Shown: positions 57,284-64,000 of the stretch, one piece after another | Numbering within the stretch: position 1 is the first letter of the stretch | Layout of the letters: each line of letters begins with the position of its first letter | Origin: VRUE01 sp963805475 | Lineage (GTDB): Bacteria; Actinomycetota; Thermoleophilia; Solirubrobacterales; 70-9 | Direction of reading: 5' to 3' | Length of the DNA: 64,000 bases | Assembly: GCA_963805475.1 (NCBI GenBank) | Contig: CAWDUO010000007.1 | Span: forward strand, 135,321-199,320 | Notes under the pieces: model-generated | The model's input: the letters and a program-made list of their open reading frames with translations, nothing else | Databases searched by the model: none | What the model was told of the DNA's origin: nothing | Translations under genes and position numbers: made by a program

Positions 57284-57433
57284 TCATCGCGACCGCCACT
57301 TTCGCTCTATCCAGGCGACGATGACCGGCCAGAAGCGGAGCAGGAGGATCACGGCGACCACGGCGACGATCGCGATCCAGCCGCCGCGCGAGGCTTCGCG
57401 GAAGAGCAGATGGCGGCCGAGCGCGAGGGGCAC
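57284..57433 (-). CDS. Small membrane protein
   Basis: 49 residues from GTG 57433: PLALGRHLLFREASRGGW, a transmembrane stretch IAIVAVVAVILLLRFWPVIV and AWIERKWRSR. Divergent from the amidase gene by 42 bp. No family is known and the start is uncertain. Confidence 0.45.
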   Translation of the reverse strand: MPLALGRHLLFREASRGGWIAIVAVVAVILLLRFWPVIVAWIERKWRSR

Positions 57434-57475
57434 CCGACCGATGGTAGGAGGGCGGCGGCGCGCTAGGTTGCGTCG

Positions 57476-58159
57476 ATGACCCGGCGCGTGAAGGCGGCAA
57501 CGGTCCCGCTTGGCCTGGCCCTGCTGCTGGCGCCGCTCGCGCTCTCCGCCGGGTCGCACGCGAGCACCGCCCCGCTGCAGCGCCTCCGGCCTCCGATCGT
57601 CCACCACCTGATCCCCTTCGGGCCGAAGCGCAAGCGACAGATGGCCGCCTACTCGCAGCGGCACTACGACGAACGAACCTGGCGGCTGCGACACCCGCGG
57701 GTGATCGTCGAGCACGTCTCGCAGACGAGCAGCGCGGCGGCCGTCTACAACACCTTCGCCCCCGACGTGCCCGACCCCGAGCTGCACGAGCTGCCCAACG
57801 TCTGCGCCCACTTCGTCGTCTCCTCCTCCGGGCGGATCCTCGAGCTGGTCAACCTGCGCACCCGCTGCCGCCACACCGTCGGCCTCAACTGGACGGCGAT
57901 CGGGATCGAGCATGTCGGCTACGGCGACGGCGACGTGCTCGGCAACCCGCGCGAGCTGCGCGCCTCGCTGCGCCTCACCCGCTACCTGCGTTGCCGCTTC
58001 CAAATCCGCCTGCGCAACGTGATCGGCCACGCCGAGAGCCTCAGCTCCCCCTACCACCGCGAGCGCGTCCCGTCATTGCGCCGCCAGACCCACGGCGACT
58101 GGCGCCACGCCTCGATGCGGGTCTACCGCCGCAAGCTGCGCCGCCTCGGACCCTGCTGA
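57476..58159 (+). CDS. N-acetylmuramoyl-L-alanine amidase-like protein (amidase_2/PGRP fold)
   Basis: 227 residues with a signal peptide (VPLGLALLLAPLALSAGSHA). Domain pattern: RVIVEHVSQTSSAAAVYNTF (first zinc His), VCAHFVVSSSGRILELVNLR, HTVGLNWTAIGIEHVGYGDG, NVIGHAESLSSPYHRER (second His). It is exported and probably cuts peptidoglycan stem peptides. The basic C-terminus could hold it to the wall. Confidence 0.85.
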   Translation: MTRRVKAATVPLGLALLLAPLALSAGSHASTAPLQRLRPPIVHHLIPFGPKRKRQMAAYSQRHYDERTWRLRHPRVIVEHVSQTSSAAAVYNTFAPDVPDPELHELPNVCAHFVVSSSGRILELVNLRTRCRHTVGLNWTAIGIEHVGYGDGDVLGNPRELRASLRLTRYLRCRFQIRLRNVIGHAESLSSPYHRERVPSLRRQTHGDWRHASMRVYRRKLRRLGPC

Positions 58160-58181
58160 GCGCAGCCCTTAGGATCCGGAC

Positions 58182-58634
58182 GTGATCTACCTGCTGCGAC
58201 ACGGCGTCGCGGAGCCGAAGAGCGGAGAGGACGCAAAGCGACGCCTGACCGCGGAGGGCAAGCGTCAGTCCGAAGCGGCCGGGCGGGCGCTGGCGGCGCT
58301 CGGCGCGCCGGTCGAAGCCTGCCTGACCAGCCCGAAGCTGCGGGCCTCGGAAACCGCGGAGCTCGCCTGCGAGGCACTGGAAATCCCGGTCGAGATCGTG
58401 GACTCGCTGACCGGCGGCGCCTTCGACGCGCTCGAGCTCAGCGCCGGTCGCGGCGCGGCGATGCTGGTCGGCCACGAGCCCGATTTCTCGAACGAGATCG
58501 CCCGCCTCACCGGCGCCAAGGCGAAGCTGCGCAAGGGCGGCCTGGCGATCGTCGACGGCAACACGCTGCTCGCCCTGCTGCGGCCACAGGAGCTGGCCGC
58601 GATCGCCGCGCAGGGGAACCAGGCGCGCGCCTGA
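58182..58634 (+). CDS. Phosphohistidine phosphatase SixA-like
   Basis: 150 residues from GTG 58182. Histidine-phosphatase fold: MIYLLRHGVAEPKSGEDAKR (RHG), CLTSPKLRASETAELACEAL, AAMLVGHEPDFSNEIARLTG, KLRKGGLAIVDGN. It removes phosphate from phosphohistidine or small substrates. 22 bp after the amidase gene. Confidence 0.9.
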   Translation: MIYLLRHGVAEPKSGEDAKRRLTAEGKRQSEAAGRALAALGAPVEACLTSPKLRASETAELACEALEIPVEIVDSLTGGAFDALELSAGRGAAMLVGHEPDFSNEIARLTGAKAKLRKGGLAIVDGNTLLALLRPQELAAIAAQGNQARA

Positions 58635-58656
58635 TCCATCCACGGCGGGGGGCACA

Positions 58657-58703
58657 GTGCCCCGGCCGCTCATGGGAGGTGAAGCAGCCGGGGCACGTTT
58701 TTT
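58657..58703 (+). terminator. Intrinsic terminator after sixA
   Basis: Perfect 10-bp stem GTGCCCCGGC (58657-58666) / GCCGGGGCAC (58687-58696), then GTTTTTT. The 20-nt loop is long for a terminator. It ends the amidase-sixA unit. Confidence 0.75.
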
Positions 58704-58981
58704 GCGGACGACCTCTCTCGTACGCAGTCTCTTGTCTATCAGACATCTCCGCACAGATCAAATCGACCCCGCGCGGATTTCCGCAATATGCGCCACCGCA
58801 GCACCGTCGGCGTCGCAACCGTCGCACATAATGACACCTCTGATGACACTTATATAGAGCAATAGCCCTCAAATCAGCGATCTGTCAGGACAGGCGCGTT
58901 CCGATTGGCCAGTCAGCCAAGCGACGCCGTTCCTTGTAGCCTCCGCGGCCGGCTTAACGACCTAAGGAGAGCGCAAGACCG
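58704..58981. promoter_or_regulatory. Intergenic region upstream of SDR gene
   Basis: No gene seen. It is AT-richer than its surroundings and holds CTGTC-AG-GACAG (near 58887) and GATTGGCCAGTCAGC, which resembles the TetR site at 45.4 kb. TAAGGAGAG lies 10-18 nt before the SDR start. Confidence 0.4.
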
Positions 58982-59812
58982 ATGGGACTTCTTGATGGGA
59001 AAGCGGCGATCGTCACCGGCTCCGCCCGGGGCATCGGCCGCGCCACCGCGGAGCTGTTCGTCAGCGAGGGCGCCAGGGTTCTGATCAACGACCTCGACGC
59101 CGACGTCGCCGAGCAGGCGGCGGGCGAGATCGACGGCGAGACGGCCGTCTTCAGCGGCGACCTGACCAAGGAGGGCGCCGCCGACGAGCTGGTCAAGGCC
59201 GGGGTCGACGCCTTCGGGGCGATCGACATCTGCGTCAACAACGCCGGCTACACCTGGGACGGCGTCGCCCACCGGATGACCGACGAGCAGTTCCAGGCGA
59301 TGCTCGACATCCACACCGTCGTCCCCTTCCGCGTCGCGCGCGCTCTGGCGCCGCACTGGCGCGAGGCCGCCAAGGCCGAGAGGGGTGAAGACAAGGAGGT
59401 CTTCCGCAAGCTGATCAACATCTCCTCGACCTCGGGGACGATGGGCAACGCCGGCCAGGTCAACTACTCGGCGGCGAAGATGGGCGTCGTCGGCGTGACC
59501 AAAACGCTGGCCAAGGAGTGGGGCCAGTTCAAGATCAACGTCAACGCGGTCGCCTTCGGCTTCGTCGAAACGCGCCTCACCGCCGCCAAAGAGGAGGGCG
59601 GCGAGATGACCGCGCCGGGCGGCGAGAAGATCGAGCTCGGCATCCCCGAGCAGATGCGCGCGATGGCCTCGGCGATCATCCCGGTCGGGCGTCCCGCCAC
59701 GCCGCAGGAGGCCTCCGGCCCGGTCCTCTTCCTCGCCTCGCCGCTGGCCAACTACGTCCACGGTCAGGTGCTCAACGTGACCGGCGGCATGTTCGGAGGC
59801 ATGTACACCTGA
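58982..59812 (+). CDS. SDR family oxidoreductase (FabG-like)
   Basis: 276 residues. LDGKAAIVTGSARGIGRATA, DICVNNAGYTWDGVAHRMTD, LINISSTSGTMGNAGQVNYS followed by AAKMGVVGVTKTLAKEWGQF (S and YxxxK), PATPQEASGPVLFLASPLAN. A 3-ketoacyl-reductase-like fold; the substrate could be a 3-hydroxyacyl-CoA. A strong ribosome site precedes it. Confidence 0.9.
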   Translation: MGLLDGKAAIVTGSARGIGRATAELFVSEGARVLINDLDADVAEQAAGEIDGETAVFSGDLTKEGAADELVKAGVDAFGAIDICVNNAGYTWDGVAHRMTDEQFQAMLDIHTVVPFRVARALAPHWREAAKAERGEDKEVFRKLINISSTSGTMGNAGQVNYSAAKMGVVGVTKTLAKEWGQFKINVNAVAFGFVETRLTAAKEEGGEMTAPGGEKIELGIPEQMRAMASAIIPVGRPATPQEASGPVLFLASPLANYVHGQVLNVTGGMFGGMYT

Positions 59813-59834
59813 GACGGTGCAAACCGGCGCCTGG

Positions 59835-59882
59835 CGGTGTCCTCGGGAGGCCGGGTCGGGTGACGCACTGCTGCGCTCCCCT
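59835..59882. repeat. PAL-I copy 2 (partial)
   Basis: Shares CGGTGTCCTCGG, GGGT(G)ACGCACT and TGCGCTCCC with 52951-53000. It directly abuts the poly-C tract. Both copies lie just after the stop codon of an oxidation-type enzyme gene. Confidence 0.55.
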
Positions 59883-59911
59883 CCCCCCCCCCCCCCCCCC
59901 CCCCCCCCCCC
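59883..59911 (+). repeat. Homopolymer of 29 C
   Basis: An uninterrupted 29-C run upstream of, and in frame with, a Ddn-like gene. This length is far beyond other homopolymers in the window. It could vary in length by slippage; the printed length may be an assembly estimate. Confidence 0.9.
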
Positions 59912-60019
59912 TACCTGGATATATCGGATCGGATCTGGCCCGCCCTCATCCGCGCCGCCAGCCTCCACACGTGGCTCTACCGGAGGACCGGCGGGCGGGT
60001 CGGGCACAACATCCCCGGA

Positions 60020-60358
60020 GTGCGCGGGGAGATGCTGCTGCTCGAACACGTAGGGGCGAAGAGCGGAACCAGGCGGACCGCGCCGCTGCTCTACTTCCCC
60101 GACGACGAGAACGCCGTGATCGTCGCCTCGAAGGGCGGCTACCCAAAGAACCCCGCTTGGTTCTACAACCTGAAAGCGAACCCCGAGACGACCGTGCAGA
60201 TCGGCGGCGAGCGGCGGGCCGTGCGCGCGCGGGTCGCGACGCCCGAGGAGCACGAACGCCTGTGGCCACTCGCCGAATCGATGTGGAGCGGCTACGCCGA
60301 CTACCAGGAGCACACGAAGCGGACCGAAATCCCGCTCGTGATTCTCGAGCCGCGTTAG
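60020..60358 (+). CDS. Deazaflavin-dependent nitroreductase-family (Ddn/F420) protein
   Basis: 112 residues from GTG 60020. MLLLEHVGAKSGTRRTAPLL, VIVASKGGYPKNPAWFYNLK and ANPETTVQIGG are the Ddn/AtzR-like split-barrel signature, binding F420. The same frame stays open upstream through LIRAASLHTWLYRRTGGRVG and YLDISDRIWP back into the poly-C tract (Pro codons). Homologues normally begin in that area, so the true start may lie before or just after the tract. Confidence 0.82.
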   Translation: MRGEMLLLEHVGAKSGTRRTAPLLYFPDDENAVIVASKGGYPKNPAWFYNLKANPETTVQIGGERRAVRARVATPEEHERLWPLAESMWSGYADYQEHTKRTEIPLVILEPR

Positions 60359-60360
60359 CC

Positions 60361-61211
60361 CTTCGGCGGCGCTCCTCGGCCACCGGGTCGCCGCCCTCGC
60401 CGGCGATCGCCTCGGGAGGCCACGGTCCGGCCCAGTTGTCGCGGGCGCCGTCGATCGTGATCGTCGTGCCGGAGAAGAAGTCGCCGGCCGGCGAGGCGAG
60501 GTAGGCGACCAGCCAGGCCATCTCCTCGGCGCGGCCGGCGCGGCCGATCGGGATCGAGCGCTCGAGGTTGTCGACGACGACCTGCGGATACTTGGTCAGC
60601 AGCGTCTCGGTGGCGAACTGGCCGGCGGCGAGCGCGCAGGTCTTGATCCCGAAGCGCGCCCACTCGACCGCCAAGGTGCGCATCATGTTCTCCACCGCCG
60701 CCCGAGCGGCGCCGGAGTGGACCATTCCCGGCATCCCGTTGTGGGGCGAGAGGGTGACGCTCAGCACCTTGCCGCCGCCCTGCGGGATGAAGGCCTTGGT
60801 CGCCGCGGCGTGGGTCATCAGCCAGGTCCCCTGCACGTTCAGCTCGATCACCGTGCGGAAGCCTTTCGGCGTGATCGCCTCGGCCGGACTGAGGAACTGG
60901 CCGCCGGCGTTGTTGACAAGCACGTCGAGCCGCTCGTGGCGCCCGAGCAGCCGGTCGAAGAGCAGCTCGACCGCCTGCTCGTCGCGGATGTCGAGCGTTT
61001 CGCGCTCGAACGAGCCGGCGAGCCCGGCCGCGAGCCCGGCCGTCTCGGCGAGCGGCTCCTCGCGCCGGCCGCAGCCGACCACGACGGCGCCGAGCCGCGC
61101 CAGCTCGAGCGCGGTCTCGCGGCCGAGCCCGCTGCCGGCGCCGGAGACGAGGCAGACCTGTCCCTCCAGCAGGCCGTCCCTGAAGATGCGCGAATCGCCG
61201 CGTTCACTCAC
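60361..61211 (-). CDS. SDR family oxidoreductase, uncertain 3' end
   Basis: About 283 residues from GTG 61211. GQVCLVSGAGSGLGRETALE, RLDVLVNNAGGQFLSPAEAI, GGGKVLSVTLSPHNGMPGMV, AARAAVENMMRTLAVEWARF (no clear YxxxK tyrosine; the place reads HSGAARA), GDFFSGTTITIDGARDNWAG. Similarity should end near PWPPEAIAGEGGDPVAEERR, but the frame has no stop until 59946, antisense to the Ddn-like gene. A lost base near 60365 would restore a stop. The missing Tyr suggests altered catalysis. Confidence 0.75.
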
Positions 61212-61258
61212 CCCAAGCACCCTATATGCGGCTGAAACCGGGGTATGGTGGCCCGGCG

Positions 61259-62170
61259 ATGAAGGTTCACGTCGAAGCGAAACCGCTGCACGAGCCGCTC
61301 GCCGGCGGGACGCCCGGGGCCTCGGTCAGCGTCGAACCGCTGATCGCCGGCCACGTCACCTGGCCGCTGCCGATGATGGAGCGGCCCGGCGGCCGGCTGG
61401 AGACGCTGAAGCTGCTGCGCGCCCTGCTCAGCGGGCAACCGCCGACCGTCGTCCCGGTCCCCGCCTTCCTGATCCGCCACCCGAGCGCCGGCGCGGTCCT
61501 CGTCGACACCGGCCTGCACCCCTCGATCGCCAGCGACCCCAAGGCGAACTTCGGCGGCCTCGCGGCGCGCTTCGGCAAGCCGGCGCTGCAGCCGGGCGAA
61601 GACGTGCCGGCGCAGCTGCGCGCCCGCAACCTCGAGCCGGGCGAAATCCCGATCGTCGTGATGACCCACCTGCACCTCGACCACAGCTCGGCGATCTCCG
61701 AGTTCCCCAACTCGACCTTCGTCGTCAGCGAGGTCGAGTGGGAGGCGGCGACGGTCGGGCCGAAACCGCTCGCCAACGGCTACCGGCGCGCCCACTTCGA
61801 CTATGCCTTCGAGTACCGGACGGTCGACTTCGACCGCGGCGGCATCGACTCATACGCAAGCTTCGCCCGCTGCTTCGACCTGTTTGGCGACGGCTCGGTG
61901 CGGCTCGCCCACACCCCCGGCCACAGCGCCGGGCACATCGCGGTGATCGCCCACCTCGCCGAGCGCGACTTCGTGATCGGCGGCGACGTCGTCTACACCG
62001 AGGGCCAGCTCGAGGGCTCGGCGCCGCTTGCGCCGCGCCCCTTCGACCAGCACAACTACAGGCGCTCGATCCAGGAGCTGCGGCTGTTCCGGCGCGAGTA
62101 CCCGAACGCGGTCGTCACGCCGGGGCACGATCCGGGCTTCTACGAGAAGCTCGACGAGCGCTACTCCTAA
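61259..62170 (+). CDS. Metallo-beta-lactamase-fold hydrolase, N-acyl homoserine lactonase-like
   Basis: 303 residues from ATG 61259. VPAFLIRHPSAGAVLVDTGL, the zinc motif VMTHLHLDHSSAISEFPNST, LAHTPGHSAGHIAVIAHLAE, VIGGDVVYTEGQ and VVTPGHDPGFYEKL. The layout follows AiiA-type lactonases, although many relatives act on other lactones or esters. Its 3' end overlaps the PlsC gene by 56 bp. Confidence 0.88.
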   Translation: MKVHVEAKPLHEPLAGGTPGASVSVEPLIAGHVTWPLPMMERPGGRLETLKLLRALLSGQPPTVVPVPAFLIRHPSAGAVLVDTGLHPSIASDPKANFGGLAARFGKPALQPGEDVPAQLRARNLEPGEIPIVVMTHLHLDHSSAISEFPNSTFVVSEVEWEAATVGPKPLANGYRRAHFDYAFEYRTVDFDRGGIDSYASFARCFDLFGDGSVRLAHTPGHSAGHIAVIAHLAERDFVIGGDVVYTEGQLEGSAPLAPRPFDQHNYRRSIQELRLFRREYPNAVVTPGHDPGFYEKLDERYS

Positions 62171-62858
62171 CCAGCTCCGCGTACATCTCCCGCACCCGGC
62201 CGAAGATCTCGCCCGCCACCTCGAGCTGGCGCTCGCGGCTCGGCGAGCGCTCGACCGCGAAGCTGAGCGGCTCGCCGTACTGGACCGTGACCTTGGGGAA
62301 GCGCAGCCGCTTCCAGCGCCGCACATTGGCCGAGCCGTGGATCGCCACCGGGACGACGGGAGCGCCCGATTCGAGCGCCAGCCGGCCGACGCCCGGTTTC
62401 GGCTCGCCCAGCTCGCCGCTGCGCGAGCGGCCGCCCTCGGCGTAGATCAGCGGCATCTCTCCCTGGCCCAGCACCTCGAAGGCGGTTTCGAAGGCCTTCT
62501 CGTCGTGCTGGCCGCGGCGGATCGGGATCACCCCGCCGTGCTCGTAGATGTAGGTGAGGACGGGCGGGCCGAACATCTGCGATTTGGCCATGAAGCGGAT
62601 CTTCCGCCGCAGGTAGAGGCCGACGAAGAAGTGGTCCATCTGGCTGAAGTGGTTGGGCGCGAGGATCAGCGGGCCGTCCTTGGGCACGTTCTCGCGGCCG
62701 ATCGCCCGCACCCGGTAGATCAGCAGCGTCGGCAGGGTGACGAGGATGCGGACGAGGGTGTAGGTCCAGCCGGCGCCCCGGCGCGCCGACTCGTGGAAGC
62801 GGTCGAAGTAGGACGCGGGGCGGTCGTCCGTGTAGACCTGTGGCTTCATGTCGGGCAT
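62115..62858 (-). CDS. 1-acyl-sn-glycerol-3-phosphate acyltransferase (PlsC family)
   Basis: 247 residues. Acyltransferase blocks: ILAPNHFSQMDHFFVGLYLR (NHxxxxD form), GVIPIRRGQHD, PLIYAEGGRSRSGELGEPKP (usual FPEGTRS), VVPVAIHGSANVRR. One hydrophobic N-terminal stretch. The C-terminal SSARRASRRSPDRAPA is antisense to the lactonase and may be read-through after a lost stop. Confidence 0.87.
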   Translation of the reverse strand: MPDMKPQVYTDDRPASYFDRFHESARRGAGWTYTLVRILVTLPTLLIYRVRAIGRENVPKDGPLILAPNHFSQMDHFFVGLYLRRKIRFMAKSQMFGPPVLTYIYEHGGVIPIRRGQHDEKAFETAFEVLGQGEMPLIYAEGGRSRSGELGEPKPGVGRLALESGAPVVPVAIHGSANVRRWKRLRFPKVTVQYGEPLSFAVERSPSRERQLEVAGEIFGRVREMYAELVRSSARRASRRSPDRAPA

Positions 62859-62936
62859 CGCGCTTGTCCTGCCTAACCCCTATTCCGCGACTGGTTACGC
62901 GAGGCATTCCGGGCCGCGGTTTAGACATTCTAATCG

Positions 62937-64000
62937 CTATCCGACAAGAATCTCGACGGCGCGCTCGGTGGCCCAGCCGCGGCAACGGTCGAGGGCGCGG
63001 TGCCAATCCGCCAGCAGCGCCTCGCGCTCGTCGGCGCCCATCCGCGGCTCGTAGCGCGCCGCCTCGCGCCACATCGCGGCGACCCGGCGGCGCTCCAGCG
63101 GCCGGTCGCGATCCCGGCCAGGTAGGCGGCGCCGAGCGCCGTCGTCTCGGCGATCTCCGGGACGACGACCGGGGCGCCGAGCACGTCGGCCTGGAACCGC
63201 ATCAGCCATCGATCGCGACGGCGCCGCCGTCGGCCTTCAGCTCGCCGATCCGCGCGCCGCCGGCGGCCTCCTCGGCGCGCACCGCGTCGACCGTCTGGTA
63301 GGCGATCGCCTCGAGCGCCGCGCGCGCCAGGTGGGCGCGGCCGCTGCCGCGGGTCAGGCCGACGATCGTGCCGCGCGCGTAGGGGTCCCAGTGGGGCGAG
63401 CCGAGCCCGGTCAGCGCGGGGACGAAGTAGACGCCGTCGTTGCCTCTAGGAAGGCGGCCAGCGCCTCGCTCTCCCCGCCTCGGCGATGATCCCCAGCCCG
63501 TCGCGCAGCCACTGCACGGCGGCGCCGGTGACGAAGATCGCGGCCTCCATCGCGTAGGCGGCCTCCTCGCCGGGCCGCAGGCGACCGTGGCCAGCAGGCC
63601 CTCGGCCGGCGCCGGCGCCTCGCCGCCGGCGTGCAGGAGGACGAAGCTGCCGGTGCCGTAGGTGTTCTTGGCGCTGCCCGCCGTCGTGGCAGGCCTGGCC
63701 GAAGAGCGCCGCCTGCTGGTCGCCGGCGATCCCCGCGACCGGCACCTCGCCGCCGAACTCGCTCGTCGTCCCGTAGACGTGGGCCGAGGGCAGCGGCTCG
63801 GGCAGCCGCGACGGGTCGACGCCGAGCAGCTCGCAGAGCTCGTAGTCCCAGGCGAGCCGGCGGATGTCGAAGAGCAGCGTCCGCGAGGCGTTGGTGTAGT
63901 CGGTCGCGTGGCGGCCGGTCAGCTTGAACAGCAGCCAGGAGTCGATCGTGCCGAAGACAGCGTTCGCCGGCAGCTCGCGTTGCGCACAGCCACTCGATCT
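62937..64000 (-). pseudogene. glpK: Glycerol kinase, partial at the window edge and broken by several frameshifts
   Basis: Frames join into a typical GlpK: RELPANAVFGTIDSWLLFKL, TGRHATDYTNASRTLLFDIR, VPVAGIAGDQQAALFGQACH, AKNTYGTGSF, EEAAYAMEAAIFVTGAAVQW, VYFVPALTGLGSPHWDPYAR, MRFQADVLGAPVVVPEIAET. Breaks lie near 63085, 63210, 63445, 63475, 63580 and 63682, each needing one base and most in G or C runs. So many single-base breaks with intact motifs suggest indel errors rather than decay. The N-terminal part is beyond the window. Confidence 0.85.

Noticed and set aside
59817..60053. 78-codon frame with a poly-proline run across the C tract
   Set aside because: Its downstream part is out of frame with the conserved Ddn-like protein and has no similarity to anything I recognise.
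61226..61258. Upstream ATG for the lactonase-like gene (MRLKPGYGGPA)
   Set aside because: ATG 61259 begins the conserved MKVHVEAKPL; the extension overlaps the promoter area of the divergent SDR gene.
1..64000. CRISPR arrays, rRNA genes, complete insertion sequences or integrases
   Set aside because: None seen: no regularly spaced direct repeats, no rRNA-like segments and no transposase or integrase motif in any frame read.

Overview
The window is high-GC bacterial chromosome with almost gap-free, often overlapping genes. Gene content and order (rplY-pth-mfd-eno-ftsB, HemQ, a DUF3618 and Holin-X pair, PucR and TetR regulators, class I aldolase, F420/Ddn-type protein) point to an actinobacterium, most likely Thermoleophilia/Solirubrobacterales. 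That placement is inferred from gene families only.

Layout. 1-6.3 kb: end of a Ppx/GppA phosphatase, a thiamine-diphosphate enzyme, tRNA-Leu(TAA), an ECF sigma factor fused to an anti-sigma zinc finger, and a zinc-ribbon pseudo-rhomboid. 6.3-9.3 kb: class I aldolase, a thermonuclease-like protein and small unknowns. 9.4-20.3 kb (minus strand): one tightly packed run rplY-pth-enoyl-CoA hydratase-mfd-PpiC-eno-ftsB-membrane glycosyltransferase. 20.4-25.7 kb: ABC1 kinase, then glmU-prs-glycerophosphodiesterase and an HdeD-like protein. 25.8-33.8 kb: tRNA-Gln(TTG), metH, then tatD-rsmA-ispE-DedA/PAP2. 33.8-44.7 kb: PucR regulator, glycosyltransferase/flippase fusion with a frameshifted membrane-protein partner, HemQ, FprA, the BolA-Grx4 pair, ErpA, DegV and a Holin-X/DUF3618 envelope cluster. 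44.7-54.2 kb: an acyl-CoA catabolic cluster (TetR, SDR, MerR, CaiB-type CoA transferase, BKACE, acyl-CoA carboxylase beta, enoyl-CoA hydratase, two acyl-CoA dehydrogenases). 54.2-57.3 kb: a small islet flanked by a duplicated gene 3' end, carrying an antitoxin, a truncated RES toxin and an unknown gene, then VOC, SnoaL-like and Fic genes. 57.3-64 kb: amidase, SixA, two SDRs, a Ddn-like protein behind a 29-C tract, MBL lactonase, PlsC and a frame-broken glpK.

The most unusual thing is a dense population of short palindromic or nested-hairpin elements of several unrelated families (labelled here PAL-A to PAL-I; the names are mine). Some lie between genes. Others sit inside genes and keep the reading frame: a nuclease, ispE, a membrane protein and an 803-residue glycosyltransferase. 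Two PAL-C copies in unrelated genes encode the same peptide pattern, STFSxPxxGKSRQR. This resembles the Rickettsia palindromic elements in behaviour, but I do not recognise these sequences.

Inferred single-base frameshifts cluster at 38.2, 39.4-40.0, 53.4 and 63-64 kb. Several lie in homopolymers, so sequencing error is a serious alternative to gene decay there.
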